Below, one piece after another: positions 1-12,597 of a DNA stretch of 64,000 nucleotides. Each line of letters opens with the position of its first letter. Position 1 is the stretch's first letter. The position numbers and the translations under genes were made by a program. Below the pieces are notes generated by a model. The model did no database searches. It saw only the letters and a list, made by a program, of their open reading frames with translations, and had not been told where the DNA came from. The stretch is taken from positions 62,001 through 126,000 of the forward strand of contig JALJCO010003488.1 in assembly GCA_023101725.1 (NCBI GenBank), read 5' to 3'. Source of the DNA: Atherinomorus stipes. Lineage: Eukaryota; Chordata; Actinopteri; Atheriniformes; Atherinidae.

Positions 1-654
1 GATCACTGCAGATCAAAAACACGAGTGGACTCTGGAAAAGAATTCAGTCATTGGAGTTTTCAGAAACAGCAGTGTGGAAGCTAAACCCACTCTCTGTTTG
101 CCACGGTATTAATAGACTGGTAAGTAAGTTTGGCTGTTATGTAAACAGACGAAAATGTGATGCTTAATTTTTTTCCAGCCAGCATTTATTCAAAGCAACG
201 TCAATAAGAGCCGTATAAGCTGCCTATAGTTTCCTGTTAGCGAAACGCGGCTAGAAGATAACTGCTGTAGACCAAAGCTAACGTGACTCCCTAAACATCT
301 TGCGCAGTTGTGGCTGGTTTGCAGCAATAAATGCGTTCTATGTAATTCATATAAATATCAAAAAAGTAACAGAACGAGTGGCAGTTTGCTTGGTTTAGTT
401 GTGTGGTTTTCATATGCTGTTCAGAAGGAAGCAGAGCCACTGTAATGTCCCGTAAGCTGAGCTAATCCAGACGTTCTCATAACAAACGTGAGTTTTGCCA
501 AAGTTACGACTTCATTCAGTGCACAAAACTACAACTTGGTTTCGTGGCCGGTTTTGATAGCACATTTATCTTTGCATTGTGAGTTTGTGTGTGTGATGTT
601 TCCTTTTCAGCTACGTAGCTACAATTCAATAACATTCCACAAGCGGGGAAAATG
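1..654. other. Unassigned flanking DNA
   Basis: I see no gene, TIR pair or tandem array in this stretch. It is AT-rich with no long open frame, and it ends at the TTAA (655-658) that bounds the first MITE. Confidence 0.5.
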
Positions 655-658
655 TTAA

Positions 659-1438
659 AGGTGCCATGACATCAAATTTCACTTTTCTGGGGTTTTGGGT
701 GTATAATATGATCTATTGTGCACTGATGAGGCCATGTGAATGTCCAGAGTGAGAATCAAAGTTCCTGTTTATGGTCTGTCAGCTTTGTCTCTCTGCTCAG
801 AAACAGCTGAATCAGACAGCAGGCTATCATTCTACGTAGTTCTATCATTCTACGTAATTTAATTGCTCCAATAAGAGCACACTATCAAGTAAACAGCGCC
901 CCCCTCTCTCTCCTAACGGTTTATGCACCGTCCGCTCCCCCCCTCCCCTCCCTGTCTGATTCAGCTGCATGTATGGAGCTAGTAGTAACTTCTCTGCAGT
1001 CAGGTCTGGGTTTTCAAACAAATGGATTTAAAAGCAAACTTCTGCAGCAACACTGAGGGAGGGGGCCACAACCTTGTCATTACCTGTAAGTTTATTTATT
1101 TTCTAAATGCTGTCTTGTCTGATAAACGAAGCTCACACTGTCTGAAGTGCCCATGTTGCTAGCAGTTAGCCTTTAGCAAACTCCGACCGCAGCTTGACCT
1201 AGATTCTCCAAATAAGGTCATAGCGAAATAAGGTGTAGCCAATCAAAATGAAGTCAACGTGGTCTCCGGGTAAAGCTCCGTATCATCACCGGACCCAACT
1301 GTATTACTGAGGAAGTGAGGTCTGGCGTTTCAAAACAATACTCCGCTGTAAAAAATGCCGTTTTTTTCTTTGGAGTATTTACATATAAAGTAATGCCAAC
1401 AACATAAACTAGTTTTTAACTGTTATGTCATCACTCCT
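659..1438 (+). mobile_element. TTAA-flanked MITE, family A copy 1 (piggyBac-like)
   Basis: A 780-bp non-autonomous element lies between TTAA at 655-658 and TTAA at 1439-1442. Its ends form an imperfect terminal inverted repeat: AGGTGCCATGACAT at the left and, read on the other strand, AGGAGTGATGACAT at the right. A near-full-length copy in the opposite orientation lies at 19984-20762, which fixes the boundaries independently. TTAA target duplications are the hallmark of the piggyBac superfamily; that assignment is inference, because no transposase is encoded. A short pyrimidine-rich stretch sits near 898-950. Confidence 0.85.
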
Positions 1439-1442
1439 TTAA

Positions 1443-2205
1443 AGGTATAGTCTGAAGTTCCCCCGTAAAAAATAAACATCAGACTTGAGCAAGTGAAATC
1501 CCTCTCAAACCCCACCTTTGGGCCTCTACTTCCATGCCGTGGTGCGTTTGAAGGCAACTCTCTCTCCCCCTGCCTGTAATTCGCTCTTTTGTATTGTTTT
1601 GGTCTGGTCGGAACGTTTCTGGGTGGAGATTTCTGTTTATATCGGCAGCCAATGACAGAGCTAAGAGCATGACGCTGTGTGGAAATAAGCTTATGATTGG
1701 AGCAGATGCCAGTCACTCAAACTCTCAAAGGAAAAAAGAAAGAAAGAAAGAAAACACCATGTATATACCAAAGAAAAGGTAAGAGCTTCAGATAATGCAG
1801 TTTGGAAAACCAGGGTTAATAATAGCTTGGCTTGTACCCGCTTCTGAGCTCTGAAGGAGAAGCTTGAAGTTAAATAGGCTAGCTAGAACGAGGCGGTCGT
1901 TGGCCTGAGAGGGAGGAGCGCTAAGTTTGAATACTGTTGTTTGCAAACAAACGCTGGAGGGACTTCAGACTCTACCTTTACATAAATAATTTGAAACAGT
2001 TAGAGGTGTATACATCTGCCAGGGGCAGATCCTCCAATGGTGAAAAATCCTTTAGAAAATTCTTGAATCTTGATGGACTCGTTTATTTCAATATCCAAAC
2101 ACGGGAGAGGAGATTTAAATTTGTGTCATTGCCGTGAGGCCTGTGAGACGTTGACAGCGTTACAGGTTTAGCGCTCCTAGTGGCCAAAAGTAACACAGTA
2201 TAACT
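1443..2205 (+). mobile_element. TTAA-flanked MITE, family B copy 1, adjoining family A
   Basis: A 763-bp element starts directly after the TTAA at 1439-1442 and ends at another TTAA (2206-2209). The ends are AGGTATAGTCTG and, in reverse complement, AGTTATACTGTG. A truncated inverted relative at 45590-45806 shares the left end and the interior around 1889-1950. No coding capacity is visible; short open frames here are not supported by codon pattern or similarity. An AAAG-rich run lies at about 1735-1752. Confidence 0.75.
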
Positions 2206-2209
2206 TTAA

Positions 2210-5200
2210 ATGTGGCGTTAATGAAAACAACTTTTCTAACTTTACGAGAAAAAAGCTATATAAATGAAAATGAATAAGGAACAATAAATGAAAAAGAATA
2301 AAATAATATAATTAAGTGAAAATAAATAGCTAAAAAAACAGTTTTATTTGTTTTAGGTATTTATCCCCTCATTTATTCTCTTATTCTTTTCCAGATGTAT
2401 TCTTTATTGTGGCACTCAATTCAGTAGTAATGGAGCATAACGGGCCATAAGAGAGCTGAGTCTAAGGAACCAGATCTTTAAAAGGTGCTGAACTTCCCAT
2501 CACAATAATACTGGCTATGTCCTAATTCAGGGGCTAGCTCCTTTGAAGGATGCGTCCTACCCGGTCCTCCTTAGACCGCAAAAGACGGAAAGGACAGGCT
2601 GTGAAATTCAGACGGTCTAGCCTCCTCGGCATATGTCTCGTTGCCTAGCAACTGTGACAGTGTTAAACCGAAGCAAAATGAAGCTCCAAAATGTCAGTAT
2701 TACCATTTACCATTACCATCTGCTAATTTTAGAGGAGTAGCAGCAGCTTTACTGTTATTGACTGCATTTTTTATTTCTCTGGCTGAGAGAAAATCAAATC
2801 CATTATTACTACTACTACTATTCCCTCTTCCCCATTAATATCATCACTATTTATTATATTTTTATTTACTTTTTAGGTGTTAAGGCAAGACAAGCTGCTG
2901 TGTATTCTTAAAAAATGGGTACTCCCAGTAACATATATTTACTATTGCTGGTATTTGATGAATGTAATATGTGCTGAGTATTGTGCATTTGAAATAGTAC
3001 TTTAAATTGACTGTGCAGCCGGTCAGCCTGCAGGATAATTGCACATCCAACACTTCAGCACTGTGCACTTTAATTGCCCTTAGATATCTAGTTTTAGCTT
3101 TTAACACGAGTGAAATACGTACGGTCCCCTGACCCTTGGCCTTATGTTTCATGATCCGTGATACCTTCTTCTGTTATTGCTATTCTTTTTTTTTGATTTT
3201 CTGTCGTATTGCGTTTTTAAGGACATGTTTTCTCTGTGTAATTACTTCTCCAGTTCATTCTGGCCATGAAGGCTAACTGTTGTAATTGTTGTTACTGTTG
3301 TATTGATTTTATCTGATGTTGTTGACATCAACCTGCCGAAGGGACTGAACATGGAAATTAGCCCTTGGCGATAGTCTTATATATATACATGTATATGTTT
3401 GTTAATGTGATTTGTCCCTATTTTAGATAAACTCAGTCATTGGGAAGGATCCAGGATGGGTCTGCTGACAACGGCCCTGATGTTTGAACAATCTAGTCTG
3501 GCTGCTTTCATCCAAAGCTTTTATGCTCTTTTCTCTCCACGTCACCACACTGTTGCAGGGGTGGCGAGTATATTTGCTAAATTACTTTGTCACACTGGTG
3601 TCTTCGGTTTCTTTTACCCCCAACGGCAGAATGACGCCTGTCGGTGGCAGCGTTGTTGTCAGAGCAACATTAAATGGAGAGTTTATTACTTTTACAGCCA
3701 CAGACACACTTTTATGGTCTTGCCTTGACTGTAATTTTTCCTTCACCTTCTGGTGAAGATCTCTCCTTTTTCTTTATCTTGAACCTTTTTCACTTTCAGG
3801 ATTTACAAACTAGGATTTTAGAGGTGCCTTATTAAAATAACCCGAATCTTTTGTTGTCCTGCTGTTCATGAGCATGGCTCCGCCATACGGAGATTAGAGA
3901 TTACCCACCTTTTCATTTTAAACTACATCACTGGTTGGAAGAAACTATTGAATGAGTAAGAAATTGGAAGCATGTGTTTTTCTTTTTTTCTTTCCTTTTT
4001 CATTTTGCGCGTTTAATGATGCCTCAGCTGGGCATACCAACAACAGCATTGTTCTATTACAGGTTTGGACCGCGTCTCATGGTGCAAACAAGTGTTATGA
4101 TGTGCTGTCAAACTAAGAGCGGATTGCTGCAGCTGGGTTGTTATGGGCAAACGTATATGAGCTGAGCGTAACAGTCCCTGATAAGCCGGCCTGGTTTAAC
4201 TGTTGTTTTGGTGGAGGCAGATCATTGTAGTACGAGTTGACCCCTTTGATCGAATCAGGTCAGTGAGCCGAATATTGCGTACTTTGATGGGGACACAGGA
4301 GTGTATAGTTCGGGGTAACGTCACCACATACTTTGCAGTGAGTCATGGTTTTGGAGGCTAGAGGTCTGAAAAAAGGGGGTGTATGGAGTGACCTTATGAT
4401 GTTGTAATTCAACGTAGAATGAGCCACTTTTTCTAAAAATAACAGCCAGTTCAGACTAAAATAGCAGCTCTATTTCTGTTTGGTGTTTCTGTTGGACGCT
4501 TGTGGTTCACTCTCTCCAGGGGTGTGCATGCTAGCGAGGGGGAAGAGGGAGGAAGAGAGGGAGGGAATGTGTTGTTTTGATTTCATTCTTTCCCCCGTTT
4601 AAAAGGGATAAGAGGAATGAGGGGTATGGGATTCAGCCGGAACCTTCTCGATCATCCCTGCAAACAACCCGCAGTTGTCTAAATCATTAAAGTCCTGCTC
4701 TACTGTGACTCCACTGTGCCAGCTGTAAAAGCCAAGAGGATTCTTTTGTGGAAAAGCTGGTCATTTGATTTAAGGCTGAGGTCCCGGCTAGTATGACTCG
4801 ACAATATGTCATCCCAGTCAGCGATGTGGTCTAATGACTGGAAGCAGATTGATACCATTTGTTTAGGGTGTCCTCGCCTGCCTGGAACAGCGGGGTAAGC
4901 TTACAGCTAAGCCCTCGATTACGATGAAGGTTAAGAATGATGCCATTTTTCATTGTGATTCCTTCTGTCGAGTCCATTTGGAGACAGTGGGTTGTGAATC
5001 ATGGCAATGGGAATATATTGCCCATTTGACTTAAACTCCCACCACCCACTGCCTGTAATTGTGAGTCGCTCCCTGGGCCGCTTACAGCTGATGTGTCGCG
5101 CTAAAAGAAAGTCCCGTTCAGGCTGACTTGCCTTTAAAAGCTTTACAGCTGTAACAACTTCCAAGAGGCTTTTTGTGTCCCAAACACAGACGGAGGAATG

Positions 5201-6426
5201 TGTGTTTTACAAAAACAGACCATGGAGGATATTAGCCCAAAACACAGTGTGTGGGGAGTACAGCAGCAGAGCTGGATGCACACTGACAAACTTCAGTTGC
5301 TGTTTATAGCATCCACGGGTCAGCTTGAAAATGCCTCTGAAACCGAAGTCTGATTATCTTTAACAGCATATTCATACCAATGCGGGCAATGATTGATTTT
5401 TAAATTGCTATTAATCGCATTCTGTATTTATGCATGTTAATGACTGTTTTCATTATTATTCTTTAAAAGTACTGGTATATGAAGAAAATGTATTTACTTT
5501 TATTTTACAAGTTAACACATTGACTGCCAGACGTTTTCAGAGCAAAGCACTCCATATTGGCAAGGTTTTTAAGCAGTTTCACCGATTTTTGGAGAGCCAC
5601 AGAACATTGTGTACTAAGCCATGCAAACACAGAATATACCAAAGGAAAGCTTAGACTGTGTTCTTTCATCAGAAAAAAAACAAAAACATTTTTTCTATTT
5701 CTTTAGTAATTTACAGTCGAGCATGGGGTAGTTGCAGCAAAAAGCCCTGCTTTTCACTAAAAAGCTGAGAAAACAAGCATTTTATGCAGCAATGTGCTTC
5801 AAGTGGAAAAGTGACTTTGATGCCAATATTTTTTTTCATTTATTGATGACTCCAACATCTGAACAGCTGTTTACTTCTATGAAACAACAAAAACAACAAT
5901 GAGAAAAGAGTTTTGGTAGCAAAATATAAGCTATATAAGACACAACAAGTTTGTTTCACAACATAACGTTTGACAGAAACGTCTATCTTTCTGTCTCCCT
6001 CCCTCATTCCTTCTATCCATCAACATCTGCTTTGACACTAGCCGCCACTCTGTCTTGGTTTTAGCCTTTCAGTTGTAAAACAAGAGTTGATGTATTTTCT
6101 GCATATAGCAGTACTAAAGAATAAGAAATTATTTTTGTTTTACAATGGGAGTAATCAGGATTAATCTTTTGACAGCCTTAGTTTTTACACAAACTTTCCT
6201 CTAACTTGCGACACCTAAATCGCTTCGATTATTAGCGGTCATCATATTCTCTCTCCCCCGCGAGAGAATCCAGCACACTTCCTGAAGCCTTTGTGACCAC
6301 ACAACACCACTTCCTGTTGACCACAACATATTTTCTTTAAGCTTGTCTGACGCTGCCATTTACTGGGTGAAAATTACAGAAATAAAGACAATCAACACTA
6401 TTAAGGATAACTCAATCAACCCACTA
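2210..6426. other. Mostly unassigned AT-rich DNA
   Basis: No convincing gene is visible in this 4.2-kb stretch. The open frames are short and have no recognisable domain. Around 2520-2660 the sequence resembles a degraded DNA-transposon end, but I could not find its partner TIR. The segment 4000-5350 lacks obvious repeats and is the best candidate here for unique or conserved non-coding sequence, which would need alignment to show. Confidence 0.4.
2640..2652. promoter_or_regulatory. X-box-like (RFX) motif GTTGCCTAGCAAC
   Basis: The 13-mer fits the RFX-factor X-box consensus RYYNYY-N(1-3)-RRNRAC exactly. Similar motifs occur at 9757-9769, 9783-9795 and 15654-15666, the last three inside TIR elements. 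This is a sequence match only; the motif may simply be part of a repeat end. Confidence 0.25.
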
Positions 6427-6866
6427 TTAAAGGATTTTTTTTTTTCAACCTAGACCTTATTTCTAGGATGATATATGCGCATTTACTCACCAGTAAAATT
6501 TCTGCATCACTTTGAGTCCTTCGGAAGATATTATGTTGAGTCGCCCTTCGGTGTACATCCAGTATAATGGCGGAGACGGGGCAGTCGGTATATAAGACAT
6601 TTTCTGCAGGAAAAGTCCTTGATTTTTGCCAATACTTTAAGTAGAACTAACAAAAGAATGAGTACTATTGTCCCGTGAGTTCAGATTTAGCTTTCCTTTA
6701 GTTATCAGGGTGTTCTACACACTTTTCGGGGCTGCATGTTCACGATGCGCGCTTACGTAGTACAGCTGAGAGGAGCAGCTCCCTACTGAGACAACAACAA
6801 AAAAAAAAATTTGAGAAACTCTGAACTCACAGGACAATACAGATCATTCCTTCATTTATTCTACTT

Positions 6867-6882
6867 AAAGCATTGATGAAAT
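6867..6882 (+). repeat. Left target-site duplication of the truncated L1
   Basis: AAAGCATTGATGAAAT occurs here and again at 8569-8584, directly after the poly(A) tail. It is preceded by TT, giving the TT/AAA-type site expected for L1 endonuclease. The unbroken MITE copy has the corresponding empty site at about 62899-62917. Confidence 0.9.
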
Positions 6883-8336
6883 AAAACTTCACAATTATTT
6901 AAAGCCAATTACGGAAAATTGATGGAGGAAATCAAAAAGGATCTTTCAAGGTGGGAAGTCTTGCCTCTCTCACTAGTAGGTAGAATAGAAACGATTAGAA
7001 TAAATATTTTGCCAAGATTACTTTTTCTTTTTCAATCACTACCGATAAAAATCCCAATGTCTACATTTACAACACTTAATAAATGGCTCTCAAAATTTAT
7101 TTGGCAGAATAAGCGTCCGAGGATTAAACTTAAAACCCTTATGTGCCCCAAGGAACTTGGTGGTTTAAACTTTCCAAACTTAAAGAATTACTATTATGCT
7201 GCCCAGCTTAGGTCAATGTTGACCTGGGTCTGTCAAGAGGATGATTCCATATGGTATAAAATGGAACAAGGTGATTGTCCAGAAATATTTCTTGATTCGG
7301 TTCCATTTATAAATCCTGATGCATGGGCAAAAAAGAAGAAAACTGTTGTAAATGAATGGGTTAAAACAACTCTATCTATATGGCTAAATATCAAGAAGGT
7401 ATTTAATATTCCTAACTCCATCTGTAGATTAATAAAAATTCATCATAACCCAGAGTTCCCTCCTGCCTCTAGTTTTAAAAATTGGGCCAAAAAAGGCCTT
7501 ACCATGTTGGGTCAAATGATTGAAAGTGGAAATCTGATGTCCTTTCAGCAGCTCCAACAAAAATATCATCTTCCAACCCAAGATTTTTATAAATATTTAC
7601 AATTACGGCACTACTTACAAAAAAATAATTATTTGACCTCCTGGCAGGCTCCACCTTCTGATATAGAAATTTTTTTCAGATCGGTAATTAAAGGAACGAT
7701 TAGTAGTAAATATGTCTCTCATGCCTATAAACTGCTGCAACAAGAAGGTGCTGTGAATACATTGGACATTAAAGAAAAATGGGAATTAGAAATGAATATA
7801 ATAATTGAAAATGCAGACTGGGAACAGTCGTTGAGGGATGGTCATAAAATAACAAAAAGCCCAACTCTGAGAGAATTTGAATGGAAAACCAAGGTCAGAT
7901 TTTTTAGAACCCCCTTTATAACCTCCAAGTTTGGTAAAACATCAGATCGATGCTGGAGGGGCTGTGGCCTTGTGGGAGACCATACTCATATATTTTATGA
8001 CTGTCCAAAATTAATAAAGTATTGGAAAGATATAAAAAGTGAAATAAAAAAATGTCTAGATGTAGAAATTCTATTAGAACCAAACTTCACAGTACTGGGA
8101 TTATTCCCTGACAACTTTAGATTAGATTGTAATTTCTCCTACTCAAAATATTACTTTTAATCGCTAAGAAAATTATTACGGTCTCTTGGCTTAAGCCTCA
8201 GTCCCCCACCATAGCTCAGTGGAAGAACAAACTACAAGATGTTTACCATATGGAGCAAATAACAGCAGGACTACAAATGAATATAGACTCATTTATGGTT
8301 GAATGGTCACCAATTCAAAGATATCTCTCAAACTGA
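6883..8336 (+). pseudogene. L1 ORF2 C-terminal fragment
   Basis: The frame is open from the insertion junction, so there is no true start codon. Downstream of the missing endonuclease and reverse-transcriptase core, the protein shows the L1 post-RT region: the stretch SRWEVLPLSLVGRIETI, then FIWQNKRPRIK and GGLNFPNLKNYYYAAQL. Near the end is a cysteine-histidine cluster, CWRGCGLVGDHTHIFYDC, matching the L1 C-terminal zinc-knuckle-like motif. The frame stops at 8158-8160, but the coherent protein resumes in another frame from about 8145 (KILLLIAKK, then LKPQSPTIAQWKNKL) and ends at a TGA at 8334-8336. The shift is a net loss of one base at an A run (8145-8148). The original protein bound L1 RNA and copied it into DNA; this fragment cannot. 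Confidence 0.9.
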
Positions 8337-8568
8337 ACTGTTTCACTATTCTACACCCAGGATACAGGCCCTGATTTTCATTGTAATAGCTGTTTCTTTT
8401 TTTTTTTTTTTTTTTTTAACTATTATTATTCTATTTTAATATTTGTTTTTCATGGACACTGATATAATCCTCATGCAATACACCTGCTGCATATAATAAT
8501 TGTATGATATGACTTGTACTGAAGTTTTCAAATGACTCAAGTAATAAAGATAAGTTCAAAAAAAAAAA
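6883..8568 (+). mobile_element. 5'-truncated L1 retrotransposon
   Basis: A 1.7-kb insertion bounded by a 16-bp target duplication and ending in a run of about 13 A (8558-8570, overlapping the duplication). It carries only the 3' end of ORF2 and a short 3' UTR with a T-rich tract at about 8397-8419. The 5' junction lies inside the coding frame, as expected for incomplete target-primed reverse transcription. It is a different L1 lineage from the element at 30661-37346, since the proteins align only in general L1 features. Confidence 0.92.
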
Positions 8569-8832
8569 AAAGCATTGATGAAATCAAGGAGTTTTTGCTG
8601 CAGATAATGTCTTATAGAGAGGCTGCCCTGTCTCCACCATTTTACTGGTACACCGAAGGGTGACTCAACGTAATATCTTCCCAAGGACTCAAAGTGATGC
8701 AGAAACTTTACCGGTGAGTAAATGCATGTATAAACTCCTAGAAATAAGGTCCAGGTTGAAAAAAATAAAGTTATCCTTGAATAACTTAATGCGTTAACGC
8801 ACCATTAATGTGCCCACCACCCACCCCTAATT

Positions 8833-9603
8833 TATACACTTACCTTTCTAATCAATTTTGTCCACCTGGTTAACTACTTGTTAACACAAATATCAAACCA
8901 GCCAATCACACGGCAGAAACTAGTCATGTAGACATGGTGAAGACGACTTGCTGAAGTTCAAACCTGAGCATCAGAATGAGGAAGAAAGGGGATTCAATGG
9001 TGTTTGGTCTAAATATTTACTGGGATTTCCACTCACAAGCATCTCTAGGGTTTCCAGGGAATGGTCTGAAGAAGAGAAAATATCCAGTGAGCAGCAGTTG
9101 TCTGGACCAGTATGTCTGGTTGATGTCGCATGTCAGAGGAGAATGGACAGACTGGTTGGAGATGAGAAAGGCAACAGGAAGTCAGATCAGCACTGGTTCC
9201 AACCAAGATGCAGGATAGCATCTCTGATCACACAACACGTCCAACCTGGAAGCAGGTGGGCTCCAGCAGCAGAAGACCAGACCGGGTGTCACTCCCGTCA
9301 GCTAAGAACAGGAAACTGAGGCTACGATTCACACAGACTCACCAGAACTGGACATTAGAAGATGGAGAAATGTTGCTGGTCTGATGAGTCTCCATTTCAG
9401 CTCCACATTCAGATGCTAGGCTCAGAATTTGCTGGAAACATCATGAAAGCATGGATCCATCCTGCCTTGAATCAAGGCTTTAGACTGATGCTGGTGTAAC
9501 GGAGTGGGGGAGATTTTCTCGGCCCACTTTGGGCCCCTTAGTACCCTTACCAATGTGACGGTTTAACCACCACAGCCTACCTGAGTATTGTTGCTGACCG
9601 TAG
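8833..9603 (+). pseudogene. Tc1-like transposase relic, 5' UTR and N-terminal half
   Basis: The sequence follows the layout of a common fish Tc1-like transposon. A 5' untranslated part (about 8833-8945) is followed by a coding part starting near the ATG at 8976. The encoded text includes the DNA-binding region (around the sequence for ASLGFPGNGLKKRKYP in one frame) and the start of the DDE catalytic core. Frames shift repeatedly and no complete transposase can be read. The relic breaks off at 9603 where a TIR element begins. Its last 115 bp match the start of the relic at 46309-46945, which holds the other half of the same family. Identification rests on recalled similarity to Tc1 family sequence. 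Confidence 0.8.
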
Positions 9604-10722
9604 CTGTGTCTCATGTTGCAGTCTGCACACTTAGAAGTGCGCAGACTACGTAAGAGTGTGCTACCGAGTCTGTGCACTCTGAAGCAGCCTCCTGAAACAG
9701 TAGCTGCTGAAATGGGACATTCTAGCAGACGAGAATTTCCCTTCTGCTCCGGTCCCGTTGCCTAGCAACTGCAGACTCCACAGTTGTCTAGTAACGGTAT
9801 CCTTTTCGCTTATTCCTTCAGCTGCGTTGTAAACAAAATACTAATATGAAACTGTTCATTTTATTCCTTTTCATTTATCTGTCGTTACCTGAATGTGGAC
9901 ACCCCCTTAACCCCTTGTTAACCCACAAATAATATAAAAAAAAATGGACTTTCTGAGGCAATTTTTTTTTTCTTTCTTTCTCTTTTCTTTCTTTTTATGC
10001 TTGCCCACATATCTTAAAATTTTCCACAGAGATTATCTGTTGTTTCGTACCAGTAAACATTTAACACTTAAAAATCCACGAAAAAAATCAAACATTACAC
10101 TCGTAGCTCTGCAGCTTCCCTCCCATCTTCTGCAGGATGAAACAAAATACCTAACTTTGCCTGTTTTATAGCTACATGGGGGTTAGGGTTACCTTCTGCT
10201 TACAATATTTCTCATCTCTTAAAAATGTCAAGTAGAATTGTAAAAAAGATCTGTAAAAAAATGTCTCCTACCCTTCTGTTCTAATTTTCCCCCATTCTTT
10301 GAAAACCCAGTCATGATGATTAACTTTGTGTTTACATCGCTTTGTAACTATAATTTATTGTATATCGTGCGCTAAATATCTTATTTTTCATTATTTTATT
10401 TCAACCCCTTTGTATGTTTATTGTTCAAACCTTTCAGTGCATTTGTTCATGATACAACCGTACAGTATTGAATAAAACTTCTTGTTACTCCCTTCAGGAG
10501 TTTGTACATTCTGCTTATGTAAATAAAGTTTTTAAAAAATCTTGTGTGCAGTGAGTTCTGGGATACATGCGATGTATCCTTCGTTTCAGGCCAAACAGAG
10601 TGCAGGTTTGGAGGGGGGATTCGGAGACGTTTTTGGAACGGGACAGTACTTGACGCGCCGCTGTGATGTATGCAGCCGATGAATCCACACCTCACAGCGT
10701 GCAGATGCAACATGAGACACGG
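9604..10722. mobile_element. 1.1-kb TIR element of unknown family
   Basis: The left end (9604-9630) reads TGTGTCTCATGTTGCA and the right end (about 10698-10722) carries its inverted complement with one inserted base. It adjoins the end of the Tc1 relic, so it may have inserted into it, although I could not firmly find the rest of that relic on the far side. Two X-box-like 13-mers (9757-9769 and 9783-9795) lie inside. No transposase is seen. Confidence 0.6.
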
Positions 10723-12597
10723 TTTCATGACTAAATCCACCTCTGCCATTGTTAAGGGTTAGACATGAATCCCTACAGAATCTGATTTCATGCTATCACC
10801 GCCACAAATAAAACATTTAGCATCTAACCTTACCTGTATTTTATTGTTTCCAGCCAGCTTCTCCGCTGGACTTTTCAGCAGAGAAGTAGCTGCTGTGAAG
10901 TTTTGGAGGTTTGAACCATTTTAGAAGGTGAAAATTCTCTTTTTCGATGGCTCAGAGTTGAGCAGCTGTTAGCTCGACTCCCTCGTTGTCTGCTGGAGGT
11001 AAAATAGTGAGTATTCATAAGTAATTCACACAACTCCAGGAATACAGAGAAAATTCCGGGGATTATGGTTACAACTGGTTCGGTAGTAAACAGTGAGGAG
11101 TTTATTTTCAACTGAGACTTCGTTTGTTTTCTTTAGTGGGTCAAATAATCTGCAGGAGTCTGGTTTGGGGATCTACACCAACCTTCAATATCGTATACTG
11201 TATATGTATCTTGTGCAATCTCATCCTTTACGCTCAGTGCACCTCCACCTAAGTTACACCACCAGCCTTTCTCAAGTTTTCTATCAACATATTCCTATAG
11301 AGGTATCGCCCCATTAATAAGGCTTTCCTGTGATAAAATAAAGCTTATTTTTTAGCTGTAACACCATCTGCAGAGTTAAATTAGAGGCAAAAACGCTACG
11401 ATAAGTGCGATCTGTGATTATTTAGTCTATATTATGAGAAATATTGATGTGAAACTCCATCACCTGGTTCAAATATGACTGCCTGCCTCTGCCAGTGCTC
11501 ATTTGAGAGAAACCTCGAATGCCAGTTGAATGAGAAACTCCATGTCGAGATGGTCTGATGACAGGATCAGATTGACTTGAAAGCTCGAAGGGGTTCAAGT
11601 CTGGGATTCTGCGTGCCAAAATATGATATTGCCAGACGTGTAATCACCGTATGGATATTGTATCGTGGCAGACGTTATGCAGTGCATCGGGTCAGAGCTG
11701 CAGACTCTGATTTGAACAACCCATCAGTGGCACTTCTTGCTTTTTAGCGAGATCCCTGATGATGTCATTGCTAATGATAACTGACTCGACTCCAAACACA
11801 AGCGGCTGAGAGATTAAAACGGTACGGGGCACCTACGGAGCAGCTACGGTAAAACAAAGGTCCATGATGTAATGTTTCTCAAAAGCAAGAGGGTGAGGTC
11901 TAAACACATGAAAGTCCAGGGCCAATTGGAAACAGATTTGACCTGACACGTGTGATTGCAGCCTGTTGTTTCAAGACAAGACCTGTGTATGCGCAAATGT
12001 GTGTGTATGAGAGCGAGAGGAGAGATAAGGCAGGAGGAGTTAGGTGGCAGGCCTCAAGTTTCTTTTTACCGTCCATGAAATCCACAAACACCACGCGGCC
12101 GGGGGAGTCTTATGAGATGGAGATGAGCCTGGAGGTGCAGCTGATGAACGCGCAGGAGCGGCCAAGCAACATAAAAAGAGATCTGTGCAGCCATTGAAGT
12201 GAATTTCAACCAGTTGTTTCTAATTAGGTCCGGCTCCTGGGTTTAGCCCAGCAAGATACGTTTCTCCTGAACGTCTGCGCTTCTATAAACAGCAACCTTC
12301 TGGTTCTTGAGCTGACTGGAGCCCCAGACCTGGCCCCCGAGGTTCCCCATGCCAAGTCGTCTGCACAGGGTCGCTGCATGATGCAGCTCTGACTTCAAAT
12401 AATCATTTCTGAAAATTTTGTTGACAACGTTCAGACAAAATCCTCACTGTTCGAACTGTTTTACCTCTGCAGGTTCATTTTGGACCCTGGTTTTGATTCA
12501 GTTTTACAGTCTAAAGCCCCATTAAGACAGGATTAATACACGGTAGGTGGGCAGATTTTTAGCAGTACCTGCTTTAAACTGTGATTTTCATTAAATC
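10723..12597. other. Unassigned DNA
   Basis: No gene, TIR pair or array was found. Short open frames such as those near 11422-11619 and 11900-12197 carry no recognisable domain. The segment 11880-12360 has few obvious repeats. Confidence 0.4.

Larger units (their letters stand above)
6431..8777 (+). mobile_element. TTAA MITE, family C copy 1, split by an L1
   Basis: The left part (6431-6882) and right part (about 8569-8777) together correspond to the unbroken element at 62473-63112. The left end AGGATTTTTT follows TTAA at 6427-6430. The right end TTATCCT is followed by TGAA, so the right-hand TTAA appears decayed. The two arms are largely inverted copies of each other (for example the segments around 6485-6560 and 8640-8730), so this is a foldback-type MITE. 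An L1 inserted near its middle. Confidence 0.8.
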
